The notes: generated by a model not told the origin, from the letters alone. A DNA stretch of 38,143 nucleotides from Nakamurella silvestris (GCA_003576535.1 QXCQ01000132.1:1-38143), one strand, 5' to 3'; numbered from the stretch's first letter, positions 18,121 to 27,015 are shown. Made by a program: numbers and translations.

Positions 18121-18226
18121 CCTTTGAGTTACAAGTCGGTGGGCAATCCGGTCCGCGGAGAATGTGTAGCCACAACGCCTGAGTCGTCACCGTTGCCGCG
18201 ATGTGGTCTAGAGGAAGGAACCGTCC

Positions 18227-18832
18227 ATGGGATTCGGGCGCAAGATGGGTGCCTTCCTGGGCCTCGTACCGGATGATGCTCGAAACCAGTACGAGGACGA
18301 GGCCTCCTACGAGGCCGAGTACCAGTCCGAGTACACCAGTCCGGAGTACGAGGCCGCGGAGTACAGCGGTGGACGGGGCAGTCGCTACGACCGTCCCGGC
18401 TACGAGTCCGACTACGAGCCCGCCTCCTCGCCACGGTCGAACTCCGGTGGTTCCCCCTCCGGTTCCCGTGGACACAGCTTCGCCAGCGAGCCGGTCACCC
18501 AGGGCGCCCTCGCGGTGCAGCCCCGGGTCGAGAGCCGCCCGAACACCGACTCCACCACGGCGAGCCGCCCGGTGACCGTCAAGCTGACCGGTTTCGGTGA
18601 GGCACGGATCATCGGCGAGCGCTACCGCGACGGCCAGGCCGTCATCATGGAGATGACGGACATGGCCGACTCGGACGCCCGCCGTCTGGTCGATTTCGCC
18701 GCCGGCCTGGCCTTCGCCCGCCGTGGCTCGATCGACAAGGTCGCCACCAAGGTGTTCATGTTGCTCCCGCCCGACGTCGACGTCTCCGCCGAGGACCGCC
18801 GCGAGTACGCGGGCGTCTACGGTCCGCGCTGA
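18227..18832 (+). CDS. sepF: SepF, FtsZ membrane anchor
   Basis: Encodes 201 residues. The N-terminal MGFGRKMGAFLGLV is an amphipathic membrane-targeting helix. An acidic, tyrosine/glutamate-rich linker (repeated YE(A/S)EY-type words, about 20-70) follows. The C-terminal SepF domain (about 112-195) contains KLTGFGEARIIGERYRDG, MEMTDMADSDARRLVDF and AGLAFARRGSIDKV. SepF tethers FtsZ to the membrane and is the essential FtsA substitute in actinobacteria, consistent with no ftsA here. A strong purine-rich ribosome-binding site (GAGGAAGGAA near 18211-18220) precedes the ATG. Confidence 0.95.
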   Translation: MGFGRKMGAFLGLVPDDARNQYEDEASYEAEYQSEYTSPEYEAAEYSGGRGSRYDRPGYESDYEPASSPRSNSGGSPSGSRGHSFASEPVTQGALAVQPRVESRPNTDSTTASRPVTVKLTGFGEARIIGERYRDGQAVIMEMTDMADSDARRLVDFAAGLAFARRGSIDKVATKVFMLLPPDVDVSAEDRREYAGVYGPR

Positions 18833-18948
18833 TTCGCCCGATATCCTCATGAGGACGGGGTCTGCGACCCCTGGACCCGCGCAGCCGTCCGGCGGCTGTC
18901 GTGGGTTCTCACGGGTAGTGATGAGCATTCGAGTGGAGTCTTGTAGAC

Positions 18949-19236
18949 GTGAACATCCTGTGGCAGGTCGTTTTCCTGCTGTTGTGGCTCTTTCGACTGC
19001 TTCTGCTCGGCCGGATCGTGATGGAGGTCGTCCGTTCCCTCGCCCGGGAGTGGCGTCCGGCCGGACGATCGGCCGTGGCCATGGAACTGCTGTACAGCTC
19101 GACGGACCCGCCGGTGAAGCTGTTCCGCCGGATCTTGCCGACGATGCGGGTCGGCGGGGTAATGTTCGACCTCAGCATTTTGATCTTGCTGGTGCTGTTG
19201 TCCATTCTGCTCTCGATCGTCGCCGCCCAGATCTGA
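18949..19236 (+). CDS. YggT family integral membrane protein
   Basis: Encodes 95 residues from a GTG. Two hydrophobic helices (about 3-22 and 73-94) flank a polar segment with STDPPVKLFRRILPTMRVGG, which is the family signature (TDPxxxxxRRxxPxxxGG). The gene sits between sepF and divIVA in most Gram-positive bacteria. Its biochemical role is not established; links to division and osmotic or potassium homeostasis have been proposed. GGAG about 12 bases upstream is a moderate ribosome-binding site. Confidence 0.92.
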   Translation: MNILWQVVFLLLWLFRLLLLGRIVMEVVRSLAREWRPAGRSAVAMELLYSSTDPPVKLFRRILPTMRVGGVMFDLSILILLVLLSILLSIVAAQI

Positions 19237-19342
19237 TCCGGTCACCGGCCGGGATCGGGCTTCATCGGGGGCAACCGGCCTCGGTGGGTCATACTGACAC
19301 CCGAACCAACTACGCAGTACTCGTCTACATGGAGGGCAAGCA

Positions 19343-20182
19343 ATGCGGCTGACGCCAGCAGAGGTGCACAATGTCGCCTTCAAGAAGCCGTCGATCGGCA
19401 AGCGGGGGTACGACGAGGACGAGGTTGACGCCTTCCTCGACCTGGTCGAGGACGAGCTTGCTCGCCTCATCGAGGAGAACAACGAGCTGACCAGCCGGCT
19501 TGCCAGCTACGAGGCGGGGAACACTCCCGAGCCCATCCAGCAGCAGGCCCCGGCGCAGAACGACGGCCAGATCGCCGAACTGTCCCAGGCCAACCAGCAG
19601 CTGGGGAACCGGGTCGCCGAGCTCGAGGCCGCACTGGCCGATGCGCAGTCGCAGGCCCAGGCCGCCCAGGCCCAGGCCGCGCAGGCTGCCCAGGCAGCCC
19701 AGCAGGCTCCTGTTGCCGAGGCCGCTCCGGTGCTCGAGAAGCCGGCAGCTGCGCCCAGCGGCGACACCCATGTCCAGGCGGCCAAGCTGCTCGGTCTGGC
19801 CCAGGCCACCGCCGAGAAGCTCACCGACGACGCGGACGCCGAGGCGAAGTCCACCATCGCGGCCGCCAACGCCGAGTCCGAGCGTGTGCTGTCCGAGGCC
19901 CGTGCGACCTCGGAGAAGCTCGTCAACGACGCCACGGCCCGGGCCGAGGCCGCCGACCGTGACTCGCGGGTCAAGACCGAGGCGATGGACCGTGAGGCCC
20001 AGCGCAAGTACACCGAGGTCATGACCGAGCTGACGAACCAGCGCACCGACCTCGAGGGCAAGATCGACGATCTGCGCTCCTACGAGCGGGAGTACCGCAG
20101 CCGCCTGAAGAGCTGGATCACCGATCAGCTCACCCAGCTGGACGAGAGCGACGGGAACCAGAACCCGGAGAACCAGGGCTGA
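19343..20182 (+). CDS. divIVA: DivIVA/Wag31 polar growth and septum-site protein
   Basis: Encodes 279 residues. The conserved N-terminal lipid-binding domain begins [16 protein letters not shown] and continues [16 protein letters not shown] first coiled coil, a Gln/Ala-rich linker (repeats of QAAQA, about 110-130) and a long second coiled coil (about 145-265) follow. Wag31 proteins bind negatively curved membrane at poles and septa and recruit the elongation machinery in actinobacteria. GGAGGG about 7 bases before the ATG is a strong ribosome-binding site. CATACT at 19290-19295 may be its own -10. The gene ends before a strong terminator. Confidence 0.95.
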   Translation: MRLTPAEVHNVAFKKPSIGKRGYDEDEVDAFLDLVEDELARLIEENNELTSRLASYEAGNTPEPIQQQAPAQNDGQIAELSQANQQLGNRVAELEAALADAQSQAQAAQAQAAQAAQAAQQAPVAEAAPVLEKPAAAPSGDTHVQAAKLLGLAQATAEKLTDDADAEAKSTIAAANAESERVLSEARATSEKLVNDATARAEAADRDSRVKTEAMDREAQRKYTEVMTELTNQRTDLEGKIDDLRSYEREYRSRLKSWITDQLTQLDESDGNQNPENQG

Positions 20183-20200
20183 CCCGAAGGTTTTTCAGGA

Positions 20201-20239
20201 CCACCCGGGCACCGGTTCACACCGGACCCGGGTGGTTTT
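20201..20239 (+). terminator. Intrinsic terminator after divIVA
   Basis: CCACCCGGG (20201-20209) pairs perfectly with CCCGGGTGG (20227-20235). An inner CCGGT/ACCGG stem (20212-20216, 20221-20225) extends the helix, and TTTTG follows. It lies 19 bases after the divIVA stop and closes the dcw region, separating it from ileS. Confidence 0.9.
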
Positions 20240-20258
20240 GTGCTTTCTCATCACCGCG

Positions 20259-20289
20259 CGCCCGGCCGCTCTCCGGCCGGGCGTATAGT
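20259..20289 (+). promoter_or_regulatory. Predicted ileS promoter with a GC palindrome over the -35 region
   Basis: TATAGT at 20284-20289 is a good -10 hexamer, placing the start near 20296, just before the T-box leader. No clear -35 is present; instead the -35 zone is a near-perfect palindrome, GCCCGGCCG (20259-20267) and CCGGCCGGGC (20273-20282 approximately). It could be a regulator site or a leftover second hairpin of the divIVA terminator. Confidence 0.5.
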
Positions 20290-20295
20290 GGTCGG

Positions 20296-20604
20296 ACACA
20301 ACAGAACACGCAGTACAGCCACGTGGCAGATCGACGTGGCAGGACATCGACCCGGCAATCACCGGTGAGTCCTCCGGAAGAACAGCCCTGACTAGGGCCC
20401 AGTAGAACCGGACGGAGGCAGCCCGTCACCGCTGCACCAACGAAGTGGCCGGACCCTGCTGCGCAGGGGCCGGCAAGTGGGGTGGTACCGCGGGTGGCCT
20501 GACGGCCTGCTCGTCCCTGCAGTTCTTCCCGGTTCCCGGGGAGGATGCACAGGTTCCCTGGAGCACCAGGGGACACGGGACGAGAACGAGGAGTACCACA
20601 GACC
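20296..20604 (+). promoter_or_regulatory. T-box leader of ileS, ultrashort Stem I type, translational
   Basis: The leader contains the T-box core AAGTGGGGTGGTACCGCGG (20475-20493), whose TGGT bulge matches an ACCA tRNA end. Upstream, CCGG-CAATCA-CCGG (20352-20365) forms a hairpin with the isoleucine codon ATC (20358-20360) in the terminal loop, enclosed by AGGAC/GTCCT. This fits the ultrashort Stem I T-boxes described for actinobacterial ileS, where the specifier is in the terminal loop. CTCGTCCC (20510-20517) can pair with GGGACGAG (20577-20584), three bases before the GAGGAG ribosome-binding site (20588-20593). No terminator with a T-run is present, so control is probably by ribosome-site sequestration relieved by uncharged tRNA-Ile. 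Confidence 0.92.
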
Positions 20605-23600
20605 ATGTCCACCAGCAGTGAACCAACCTCCACGCCATCGGCCACCGGTGCCGCGCGGAGCTACCCGTTGGCCGGTGCGGACAGTGTCACGGCGCACCCC
20701 AGCTTTCCCGACCTGGAGACCGCGGTCCTGGACTACTGGGCCGGTGACCAGACCTTCCAGGCCTCGGTCCAGGCGCGGCCGGCCGGGGAGAACGGTGCCA
20801 ACGAGTTCGTCTTCTACGACGGCCCGCCCTTCGCCAACGGTCTGCCCCACTACGGTCACCTGCTGACCGGGTACGTCAAGGACCTGATCCCGCGCTACCA
20901 GACGATGAAGGGCCGCCGGGTCGAGCGCCGCTTCGGCTGGGACACCCACGGCCTGCCCGCCGAGGTGGAGGCCGAGAAGCAGCTCGGCATCAAACACAAG
21001 AACGAGATCGAGGCGATGGGTATCGCCGCGTTCAACGAGGCCTGCCGCACCTCGGTGCTGCGGTACACCAAGGACTGGGAGCAGTACGTCACCCGTCAGG
21101 CCCGGTGGGTGGACTTCGAGAACGACTACAAGACCCTTGACCTGGACTACATGGAGTCGGTCATGTGGGCGTTCAAGGAGCTGTGGGACAAGGGCCTGAT
21201 CTACGAGGGCTACCGGGTTCTCTGGTACTGCTGGCGGTGCGAGACCCCGTTGTCGAACACCGAGACCAAGATGGACGACACCTACCGCAACCGGCAGGAC
21301 CCGGCCGTCACGGTCGCCTTCCGGTTGAACTCCGGCCCGCTCGCCGGGGTCAAGGCCGTCGCCTGGACCACCACCCCGTGGACGGTTCCGTCGAACCTGG
21401 CCCTGGCCGTCAACCCCACAGTGACCTATGCGGTCATCGAGTCGACGAACTTCCCGGGGGAGCGGTACCTGCTCGCGCGGGACCGGGTGGCGGCGTACGC
21501 CCGCGAGTTCGGCGAGGTCGGTGCGGAGGTCACCGTGGTGGCCGAGTACACCGGTGCCGATCTGCTCGGGGTCACCTACCTGCCGCCCTTCGACTTCTTC
21601 CTCGGGCGGGAGAACGCCCACCAGATCCTGGCCGCGGACTACGTCACCACCGAGGACGGCACGGGTGTCGTCCACATCGCCCCGGCCTTCGGTGAGGAGG
21701 ACAAGGCGGTGACCGACGCCGCGAACATCGCGGTGGTCAACCCCGTCGACCCGCAGGCGGTGTTCACCTCCGAGGTGCGGCCGTACCAGGGCATGCAGGT
21801 GTTCGACGCGAATCCGCAGATCATGGCCGACCTCAAGGAAGCCGGGCTGCTGCTGCGCCGGGAGACCTACGACCACCCGTACCCGCACTGCTGGCGCTGC
21901 GACACCCCGCTGATCCAGCGCGCCGTGTCCTCCTGGTTCGTCGCCGTGACGACGTTCAAGGACCGCATGGTCGAGCTGAACAAGGAGATCAACTGGGTCC
22001 CCGGACACATCAAGGACGGTCAGTTCGGCAAGTGGCTGGAGAACTCCCGCGACTGGTCGATCTCCCGCAACCGGTTCTGGGGTTCGCCCATCCCGGTGTG
22101 GACCTCCGACGACCCGGCGTACCCGCGGGTGGACGTCTACGGCTCCCTCGATCAGCTCGAGGCCGATTTCGGGGTGCGGCCGGTCGACCTGCACCGGCCC
22201 CACGTCGACGAGCTGACCCGACCCAACCCGGACGACCCGACCGGGCGCTCCACCATGCGCCGGGTCCCCGAGGTGCTCGACTGCTGGTTCGAGTCCGGGT
22301 CCATGCCCTTCGCCCAGGTGCACTACCCCTTCGAGAACGCCGAATGGTTCCAGGACCACTACCCGGGCGACTTCATCGTCGAGTACAACGGCCAGACCCG
22401 TGGCTGGTTCTACACCCTGCACGTGCTGGCCACGGCGCTGTTCGACCGTCCCTCCTTCCGGAGCGTGCTGGCCCACGGCATCGTCCTGGGCGACGACGGG
22501 GCGAAGATGAGCAAGTCCCGGCGCAACTACCCCGATGTCGGGGAGGTGTTCGCCCGCGACGGGTCCGACGCCATGCGCTGGTTCCTGATGGCCTCGCCCA
22601 TCCTGCGTGGCGGTGACCTCATCGTCACCGAGGCCGGGATCCGTGAGGGGGTGCGCCAGGCGGTGCTGCCGCTGTGGAACGCCTGGTACTTCCTGTCCCT
22701 GTACTCCGGGGCGGCGAACACGGTCGGCACCTGGCGTACCGACTCCCCGGACGTCCTCGACCGGTACGTGCTGGCCAAACTCGCCGAGCTGCGGGACGAG
22801 GTGACCACGGAGCTGGACGAGCTGGACATCGCAGGGGCCTGCGCCTCGGTGCGCAGCTTCCTGGAGGTGCTGACCAACTGGTACGTCCGCCGGTCCCGCC
22901 AGCGGTTCTGGGACGGTGACGCGAACGCGATCGACACCCTGCACACCGTGCTGGAGGTGCTCTGCCGGTTGGTGGCCCCGTTGCTGCCGTTGACGGCCGA
23001 GCAGGTGTGGCGCGGGCTGACCGGCGAGCGCAGTGTGCACCTGACCGATTGGCCGACGGCGGAGGAGCTGCCGCGGGACGCCGATCTCGCGGCGGCGATG
23101 GACGAGGTGCGTGAGGTGGCCTCGGTCAGCCTCTCGGTGCGTAAGTTCGCCTCCTTGCGGGTGCGGCAGCCGTTGGCCTCGGCCACCGTCGTCGCCCCCG
23201 ATGTCGCGCGGTTGGCCCCGTACGTCGACCTGATCGCCGACGAGATCAACGTCCGCTCGGTGGTGCTCGAGGAGCTGGGTACCGGTGAGCAGACCCAGGT
23301 CACCCAGAAGCTGTCGGTGAACGCCCGTGCCGCCGGCCCTCGACTGGGCAAGAACGTCCAGCAGGTCATCAAGGCCGCGAAGGCGGGGGACTGGACCGCG
23401 ACGCCGGAAGGGGTGGTGGTCTGCGGCGGGATCGAGCTGGTCGACGGCGAGTTCTCCCTGGAGCTCGTCGCTGCAGGCGACACCGCCCAGGCCCTCGGTG
23501 TGCTTCGGGGCGGCGGATTCGTCGTCCTGGACACCGACCTGTCGGAGGACCTCCTGGCCGAAGGCATCGTGCGTGATCTGGTCCGGGTGGTGCAGCAGGC

Positions 23601-23817
23601 CCGCAAGGACGCCGATCTGGACGTCTCGGACCGGATCTCGCTGACCGTGCTGGTGCCCGAGGAGGTCTGGGCGGCGGTGGAGTCGCGGCAGGACTACCTG
23701 GCCGGGGAAACCCTGGCCAAGGCCGTTTCCCGGGTGCTCGGCGAGGGCAGCGACCTGCCGACCTCCGGCACCGTCGGTGAGGGACACAAGGTCGCCGTCG
23801 GAGTGGTTCGGGTCTGA
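20605..23817 (+). CDS. ileS: Isoleucyl-tRNA synthetase, type 2 (eukaryote-like)
   Basis: Encodes 1070 residues of a class I aminoacyl-tRNA synthetase that charges tRNA-Ile. The HIGH motif is HYGH (82-85) in [15 protein letters not shown], followed by [10 protein letters not shown]. The CP1 editing insertion contains [12 protein letters not shown] and [25 protein letters not shown] and CWRCDTPL are paired cysteine motifs. KMSKS lies at 634-638. The GLPHYGH form and the length over 1000 residues mark the type 2 class shared with eukaryotes, many members of which tolerate mupirocin. The ATG at 20605 follows GAGGAG at 20588-20593; an in-frame ATG at 20545 falls inside the T-box structure and was rejected. 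Confidence 0.96.
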   Translation: MSTSSEPTSTPSATGAARSYPLAGADSVTAHPSFPDLETAVLDYWAGDQTFQASVQARPAGENGANEFVFYDGPPFANGLPHYGHLLTGYVKDLIPRYQTMKGRRVERRFGWDTHGLPAEVEAEKQLGIKHKNEIEAMGIAAFNEACRTSVLRYTKDWEQYVTRQARWVDFENDYKTLDLDYMESVMWAFKELWDKGLIYEGYRVLWYCWRCETPLSNTETKMDDTYRNRQDPAVTVAFRLNSGPLAGVKAVAWTTTPWTVPSNLALAVNPTVTYAVIESTNFPGERYLLARDRVAAYAREFGEVGAEVTVVAEYTGADLLGVTYLPPFDFFLGRENAHQILAADYVTTEDGTGVVHIAPAFGEEDKAVTDAANIAVVNPVDPQAVFTSEVRPYQGMQVFDANPQIMADLKEAGLLLRRETYDHPYPHCWRCDTPLIQRAVSSWFVAVTTFKDRMVELNKEINWVPGHIKDGQFGKWLENSRDWSISRNRFWGSPIPVWTSDDPAYPRVDVYGSLDQLEADFGVRPVDLHRPHVDELTRPNPDDPTGRSTMRRVPEVLDCWFESGSMPFAQVHYPFENAEWFQDHYPGDFIVEYNGQTRGWFYTLHVLATALFDRPSFRSVLAHGIVLGDDGAKMSKSRRNYPDVGEVFARDGSDAMRWFLMASPILRGGDLIVTEAGIREGVRQAVLPLWNAWYFLSLYSGAANTVGTWRTDSPDVLDRYVLAKLAELRDEVTTELDELDIAGACASVRSFLEVLTNWYVRRSRQRFWDGDANAIDTLHTVLEVLCRLVAPLLPLTAEQVWRGLTGERSVHLTDWPTAEELPRDADLAAAMDEVREVASVSLSVRKFASLRVRQPLASATVVAPDVARLAPYVDLIADEINVRSVVLEELGTGEQTQVTQKLSVNARAAGPRLGKNVQQVIKAAKAGDWTATPEGVVVCGGIELVDGEFSLELVAAGDTAQALGVLRGGGFVVLDTDLSEDLLAEGIVRDLVRVVQQARKDADLDVSDRISLTVLVPEEVWAAVESRQDYLAGETLAKAVSRVLGEGSDLPTSGTVGEGHKVAVGVVRV

Positions 23818-23823
23818 TCTTCT

Positions 23824-23898
23824 TCTGTTCCCGCGCACGTTGTTGTTCCTCGCGCACGTTGTTACGTGCGCGAGGAACAAGACGGTGCGCGGGAACAG
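23824..23898. repeat. Long nested palindrome, copy 1 (after ileS)
   Basis: CTGTTCCCGCGCAC (from 23825) pairs with GTGCGCGGGAACAG (to 23898), and inside it TTGTTCCTCGCGCACGT pairs with ACGTGCGCGAGGAACAA around a TGTT loop. The outer and inner left arms are themselves near-duplicates (TGTTCC-(T)CGCGCACGTTG). It starts 7 bases after the ileS stop. Positions 23824-23896 are identical to 24622-24694. There is no T-run; it may still work as a terminator or mRNA 3-prime stabiliser. Confidence 0.9.
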
Positions 23899-23940
23899 GA
23901 ATATGTGGGTATAACGCAACACTTTCCGGTTGAACAGCGC

Positions 23941-23997
23941 TTGACAATGGTCGGTACCCAGGCGGGTAGAAATCATGATCATCGTCAACCATGATCA
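23941..23997 (+). promoter_or_regulatory. Promoter-like region with two TGATCA sites before the secreted-protein gene
   Basis: TTGACA at 23941-23946 is a consensus -35; the best -10 is TAGAAA at 23967, giving a long 20-bp spacer, so the promoter call is tentative. Two identical CATGATCA words (23974-23981 and 23990-23997), each containing the palindrome TGATCA, sit 16 bp apart just downstream and could be an operator. Confidence 0.35.
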
Positions 23998-24017
23998 ATT
24001 ATTCACGGAGAGTATTT

Positions 24018-24614
24018 ATGCCTATCAATTCTGTGAGGGTGCGCCGAGCGGTGCTCGGCACGCTGGTCGCGCTGCTCCTCCCCGGCACGGGTGTTGCTGC
24101 AGCACAGACCGTGCCGGCACCGTCGCTCCCGGTGGTCGCCCTGCAGCAACCCCAGCAGCAGGCCCTGCATACCGTCACCCTTCTCGTCCGCTCGATCTAT
24201 GCCCACGACGATGCGGACAAAGGGGCCAATTGTGGGGATTTCGACAACTCCGGATCCTTGATGATCGGGAACGAGAAGTCGCCGATCGCCGTGGACAATG
24301 GCGGGACGTGGCACACGAATCCCTGGAACATGTGGCAGAACTACTGCAGCGACACCAATTACGAGGTGGCCACCAATCCAGCGGTCCCGACCTCCCGTAA
24401 GAAGTACGTCGGTAAGGCCGCGGTCGGCTCCCTGTTCCCGGTCTCCGGGTCCGTGTGCGAGATCGACCCCACGGATTTCGTCTTCGGTGACGGCTCCCTG
24501 GATGTCAAGGTCCCGGCGGTCGGACAGCACCGTGACTTCTCGCTGATGATCGAGGGAAGCAACTTCGGCGAGCATCTTCGGCTGGAGGTTCGACTCCGGC
24601 TGACCACCTCGTGA
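24018..24614 (+). CDS. Small secreted protein of unknown function
   Basis: Encodes 198 residues; I do not recognise the family. A classical signal peptide is present (VRVRR, then AVLGTLVALLLPGTGVAAAQ, cleavage near 29-30). The mature protein has three cysteines (72, 110, 147) and an acidic DxDNxG-like stretch (GDFDNSGS, 73-80) that could bind calcium, though no full EF-hand is visible. The second half (about 150-198) looks beta-rich. The start at 24018 has CGGAGAG (24006-24012) at good spacing; an in-frame ATG at 23991 lacks one and would spoil the signal peptide. The gene is bracketed by identical 73-bp palindromes and its leader is AT-richer than its surroundings, which may hint at insertion as a unit. 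Confidence 0.75.
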   Translation: MPINSVRVRRAVLGTLVALLLPGTGVAAAQTVPAPSLPVVALQQPQQQALHTVTLLVRSIYAHDDADKGANCGDFDNSGSLMIGNEKSPIAVDNGGTWHTNPWNMWQNYCSDTNYEVATNPAVPTSRKKYVGKAAVGSLFPVSGSVCEIDPTDFVFGDGSLDVKVPAVGQHRDFSLMIEGSNFGEHLRLEVRLRLTTS

Positions 24615-24621
24615 CGACCCC

Positions 24622-24694
24622 TCTGTTCCCGCGCACGTTGTTGTTCCTCGCGCACGTTGTTACGTGCGCGAGGAACAAGACGGTGCGCGGGAAC
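24622..24694. repeat. Long nested palindrome, copy 2 (between convergent genes)
   Basis: Identical over 73 bp to 23824-23896 and in the same orientation, 798 bp downstream. It nearly fills the 85-bp gap between the secreted-protein gene (stop at 24614) and the convergent lipoprotein gene (stop at 24700), so it can serve as a bidirectional terminator-like hairpin. Confidence 0.9.
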
Positions 24695-24699
24695 GGGTC

Positions 24700-25551
24700 T
24701 CAGGTGAACTGGTAGAAGGCCTTGGTCAACACGAATGCCTGGCCGGTGACGAGGTTGATGCACTGGACCCCGGTCTCCCGGCTGGCGCAGCCGTAGTCCC
24801 CGACGATCAAACTCTGCCCGTACCCGAGCACCGGTCCACCGGTGAAGTAGTCCCCGGCACACCGGAAGTGGGCCCCCGTGGCGTCCACCTCCACCGCACC
24901 ACCTTCGGCCCCGCCGCCGTGGCAGTCCAGATCGGCGGGGAGATCGTAGGTGTGTTCCTCGATCTGGCAAGCGGCGTTGCTGCCGTCGTCGGCGAAGGAG
25001 CACTGGATGTTGCCCGAGGGCGAGGTGAAACCGACCGCGCTGTTGACGCCGGGGAACGCGGCGGGGTCCAGGGTGGTCGTATCCGTGAAGGGTGCCGAAT
25101 CACCGCAGGCCGGACACAGCTGGGTCGTCTGCGGGGGCGGGGTCGTCGTCCTGGGGGGCTTGGAACCGGTGGTCCTCGAGGTCGGTGTCGCCTCCGATTC
25201 CGAGGTGGTGGTATTCGTGGTCGACCCGGTGGTTCCGTTCTGGGCGGTCCCGTCCGGGGTGGATGAGGTCGGATCCGGGGAGGTCGGGTCGGCGGAGGTC
25301 GGATCCAGTGAGGTCGGGGTCACCGATCCCACCGACAGGGCCGGGGCCCCGATCACCCCACCCCCCGCGCCGAGGCCACCCTCGTTCGGTGCCGCGGCCG
25401 GAGCCGTGGCACCCGTCGAGCCGGACACCGGTGCGGTGGACCCACCACCGGCGTCGGGAGTGCTGCTGCAGGCCCCGAGCACCATCAGCGCCGCTGCTGC
25501 CGGACCGAGCAGGACCATGGCCCGGTGACGGTTCTTGCCCTTGATCGCCAT
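24700..25551 (-). CDS. DUF6636-like lipoprotein
   Basis: Encodes 283 residues. The signal peptide ends in a lipobox (VLGAC, Cys28), so the protein should be anchored on the outer face of the membrane. A long Thr/Ser/Pro/Gly-rich linker (about 29-150) includes imperfect DPTS repeats and Thr runs. The C-terminal domain (about 170-283) has FTSPSGNIQCSF, CQIEEHTYDLP, DLDCHGG, FRCAGD, LGYGQSLIVGDYGC and GVQCINLVTGQAFVLTKAFYQF, a cysteine-rich pattern I associate with DUF6636; its function is unknown. The ATG at 25551 has GGGAG upstream; a more distal in-frame start at 25608 would put 19 extra residues before the signal peptide. FabF is 107 bp upstream on the same strand. Confidence 0.85.
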   Translation of the reverse strand: MAIKGKNRHRAMVLLGPAAAALMVLGACSSTPDAGGGSTAPVSGSTGATAPAAAPNEGGLGAGGGVIGAPALSVGSVTPTSLDPTSADPTSPDPTSSTPDGTAQNGTTGSTTNTTTSESEATPTSRTTGSKPPRTTTPPPQTTQLCPACGDSAPFTDTTTLDPAAFPGVNSAVGFTSPSGNIQCSFADDGSNAACQIEEHTYDLPADLDCHGGGAEGGAVEVDATGAHFRCAGDYFTGGPVLGYGQSLIVGDYGCASRETGVQCINLVTGQAFVLTKAFYQFT

Positions 25552-25658
25552 GTTCGACCACTCCCATTCGATGTGCCCCGGCAGCCTTCTACGGGTTTGG
25601 AGGTGCACCCGCAGTCGAATGTTCCCGTATGGGAGCAGATCTGTCAGCCGGGCGGCGG

Positions 25659-26897
25659 TCAGGGCTTCGTGAACACCAGTGCGGCGTTGTGACCGCCGAA
25701 ACCGAAGGAGTTGCTGACCGCGGCGTCGATCCTCAGTTTCCGCGGTTCCTTCCTGGTGACGTCCAGATCCAGGTCCGGCTCGGCGTTCTCCAGGGTCGGC
25801 GTCGGGGGTGCCGTGTCGTGGTGGACGGCCAGGACCGTCACGACCGCCTCGACCGCCCCGGCGGCACCGAGCAGGTGGCCGGTCATCGATTTCGTGGCCG
25901 ACACCACCGCCCCGGACCCGAAGACCGTGCGGATGGCCTTGGCCTCGATCATGTCGCCCGCCGGGGTCGAGGTGGCGTGGGCGTTGACGTGGTGGATGTC
26001 GGTGCCGCTGAGTCCGGCGTCCGCCAGGGCCCCGCGCATGGCCCGGATCTGTCCTTCACCCTCGCTCTGCGGGTGCACCATGTCGTAGGCGTCGGAGGTG
26101 ACCCGGGATCCGGCCAGCCGGGCGTAGGCCCGCTGCCCGCGCGCCGTCGCCGAACCGGCACGTTCGAGGATGACGATCCCGGCGCCCTCGCCCAGGACGA
26201 ACCCGTCCCGTGCGGTGTCGAACGGGCGGGAGGCGTGGGTGGGGTCGTCGTTGCGGGTCGACATGGCCTGGGCCTGGGCGAATCCGGCCATCGTCAGCGG
26301 GTGGATGCAGGTCTCGGTTCCGCCGGCGATGACGATGTCGGCCCGTCCGAGCCGGATCAGGTCCATCCCCTGGGCGATGGCCTCGGCCCCGGAGGCGCAG
26401 GCGCTGACGGGGGTCATCGCGCCCCCGCGGGCACCGAACTCGATGCTGACGGTGGCCGCTGCCCCGTTCGGCATGTTCATCTGGATCATCCGTGGTGACA
26501 CCCGGCGAGGGCCCCCGGCCAGCATGTTGTCGTGGTTGTCCAGCAGGGTGGTGAGACCACCGACACCGGTGCCGATGACGACGGCCACCCGTTCCGGATC
26601 GATCCCGGCCGCGGCGGCCCCGCCGGCCGGCAGCCCGGCGTCGGCCCAGGCCTCGCGGGCGGCGACCAGGGCGGCCTGCATGTTGCGGTCGAGGCGGCGG
26701 GCCTGCACCCGGTCCAGGCGGGAGGCCGGATCCACCGCCATCACCCCGGCGAGCCGGGCCGGCAGGCCCGCGGCCCAGTCGGTGGTGAGCTCGGCGATAC
26801 CGGAGGTGCCGGCGAGGAGGGCGCTCCAGGTGCCGGCGACGTCCCCGCCGAGGGGGGTGGTCGCGCCGAGCCCGGTGATGTATATGTCGTCCGTCAT
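25659..26897 (-). CDS. fabF: 3-oxoacyl-[acyl-carrier-protein] synthase II (FabF-type)
   Basis: Encodes 412 residues of a condensing enzyme that elongates acyl-ACP with malonyl-ACP. The catalytic triad is Cys167 (SACASG), His307 (NAHATSTPAGD) and His341 (TKSMTGHLLGAAGA), with Lys336. MTDDIYITGLGATTPLGG is a typical start and GFGGHNAALVF a typical end. The ATG at 26897 was preferred to an upstream in-frame start at 26978, which adds an atypical leader. The gene stands alone, away from fabD or acpP, and diverges from the HxlR-type regulator 158 bp away, which might control it. Confidence 0.93.
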   Translation of the reverse strand: MTDDIYITGLGATTPLGGDVAGTWSALLAGTSGIAELTTDWAAGLPARLAGVMAVDPASRLDRVQARRLDRNMQAALVAAREAWADAGLPAGGAAAAGIDPERVAVVIGTGVGGLTTLLDNHDNMLAGGPRRVSPRMIQMNMPNGAAATVSIEFGARGGAMTPVSACASGAEAIAQGMDLIRLGRADIVIAGGTETCIHPLTMAGFAQAQAMSTRNDDPTHASRPFDTARDGFVLGEGAGIVILERAGSATARGQRAYARLAGSRVTSDAYDMVHPQSEGEGQIRAMRGALADAGLSGTDIHHVNAHATSTPAGDMIEAKAIRTVFGSGAVVSATKSMTGHLLGAAGAVEAVVTVLAVHHDTAPPTPTLENAEPDLDLDVTRKEPRKLRIDAAVSNSFGFGGHNAALVFTKP

Positions 26898-27015
26898 AAT
26901 TTCCCGTTCATCCGTGGGGCACCCGCGCGATCCGTGGTGCGGATGCCCGGGTGGTGCCGGCCCGCGGGCCGTCCCCATTGTGACCGTGGCCGGTGCTTCG
27001 CGCCGGGCCGGTCAG

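Noticed and set aside
20545-20604. Upstream ATG start for ileS
   Set aside because: The 20 extra codons overlap the T-box sequestrator region, and the well-placed GAGGAG points to 20605.
20392-23988. A 1198-codon open frame on the minus strand opposite ileS
   Set aside because: It is the high-GC mirror of a well-supported synthetase gene, has no family motifs and covers the T-box as well.
23824-24694. Composite transposon with the palindromes as terminal repeats
   Set aside because: No transposase is encoded between them, the repeats are direct and self-palindromic, and no target-site duplication is visible. A cassette remains possible.
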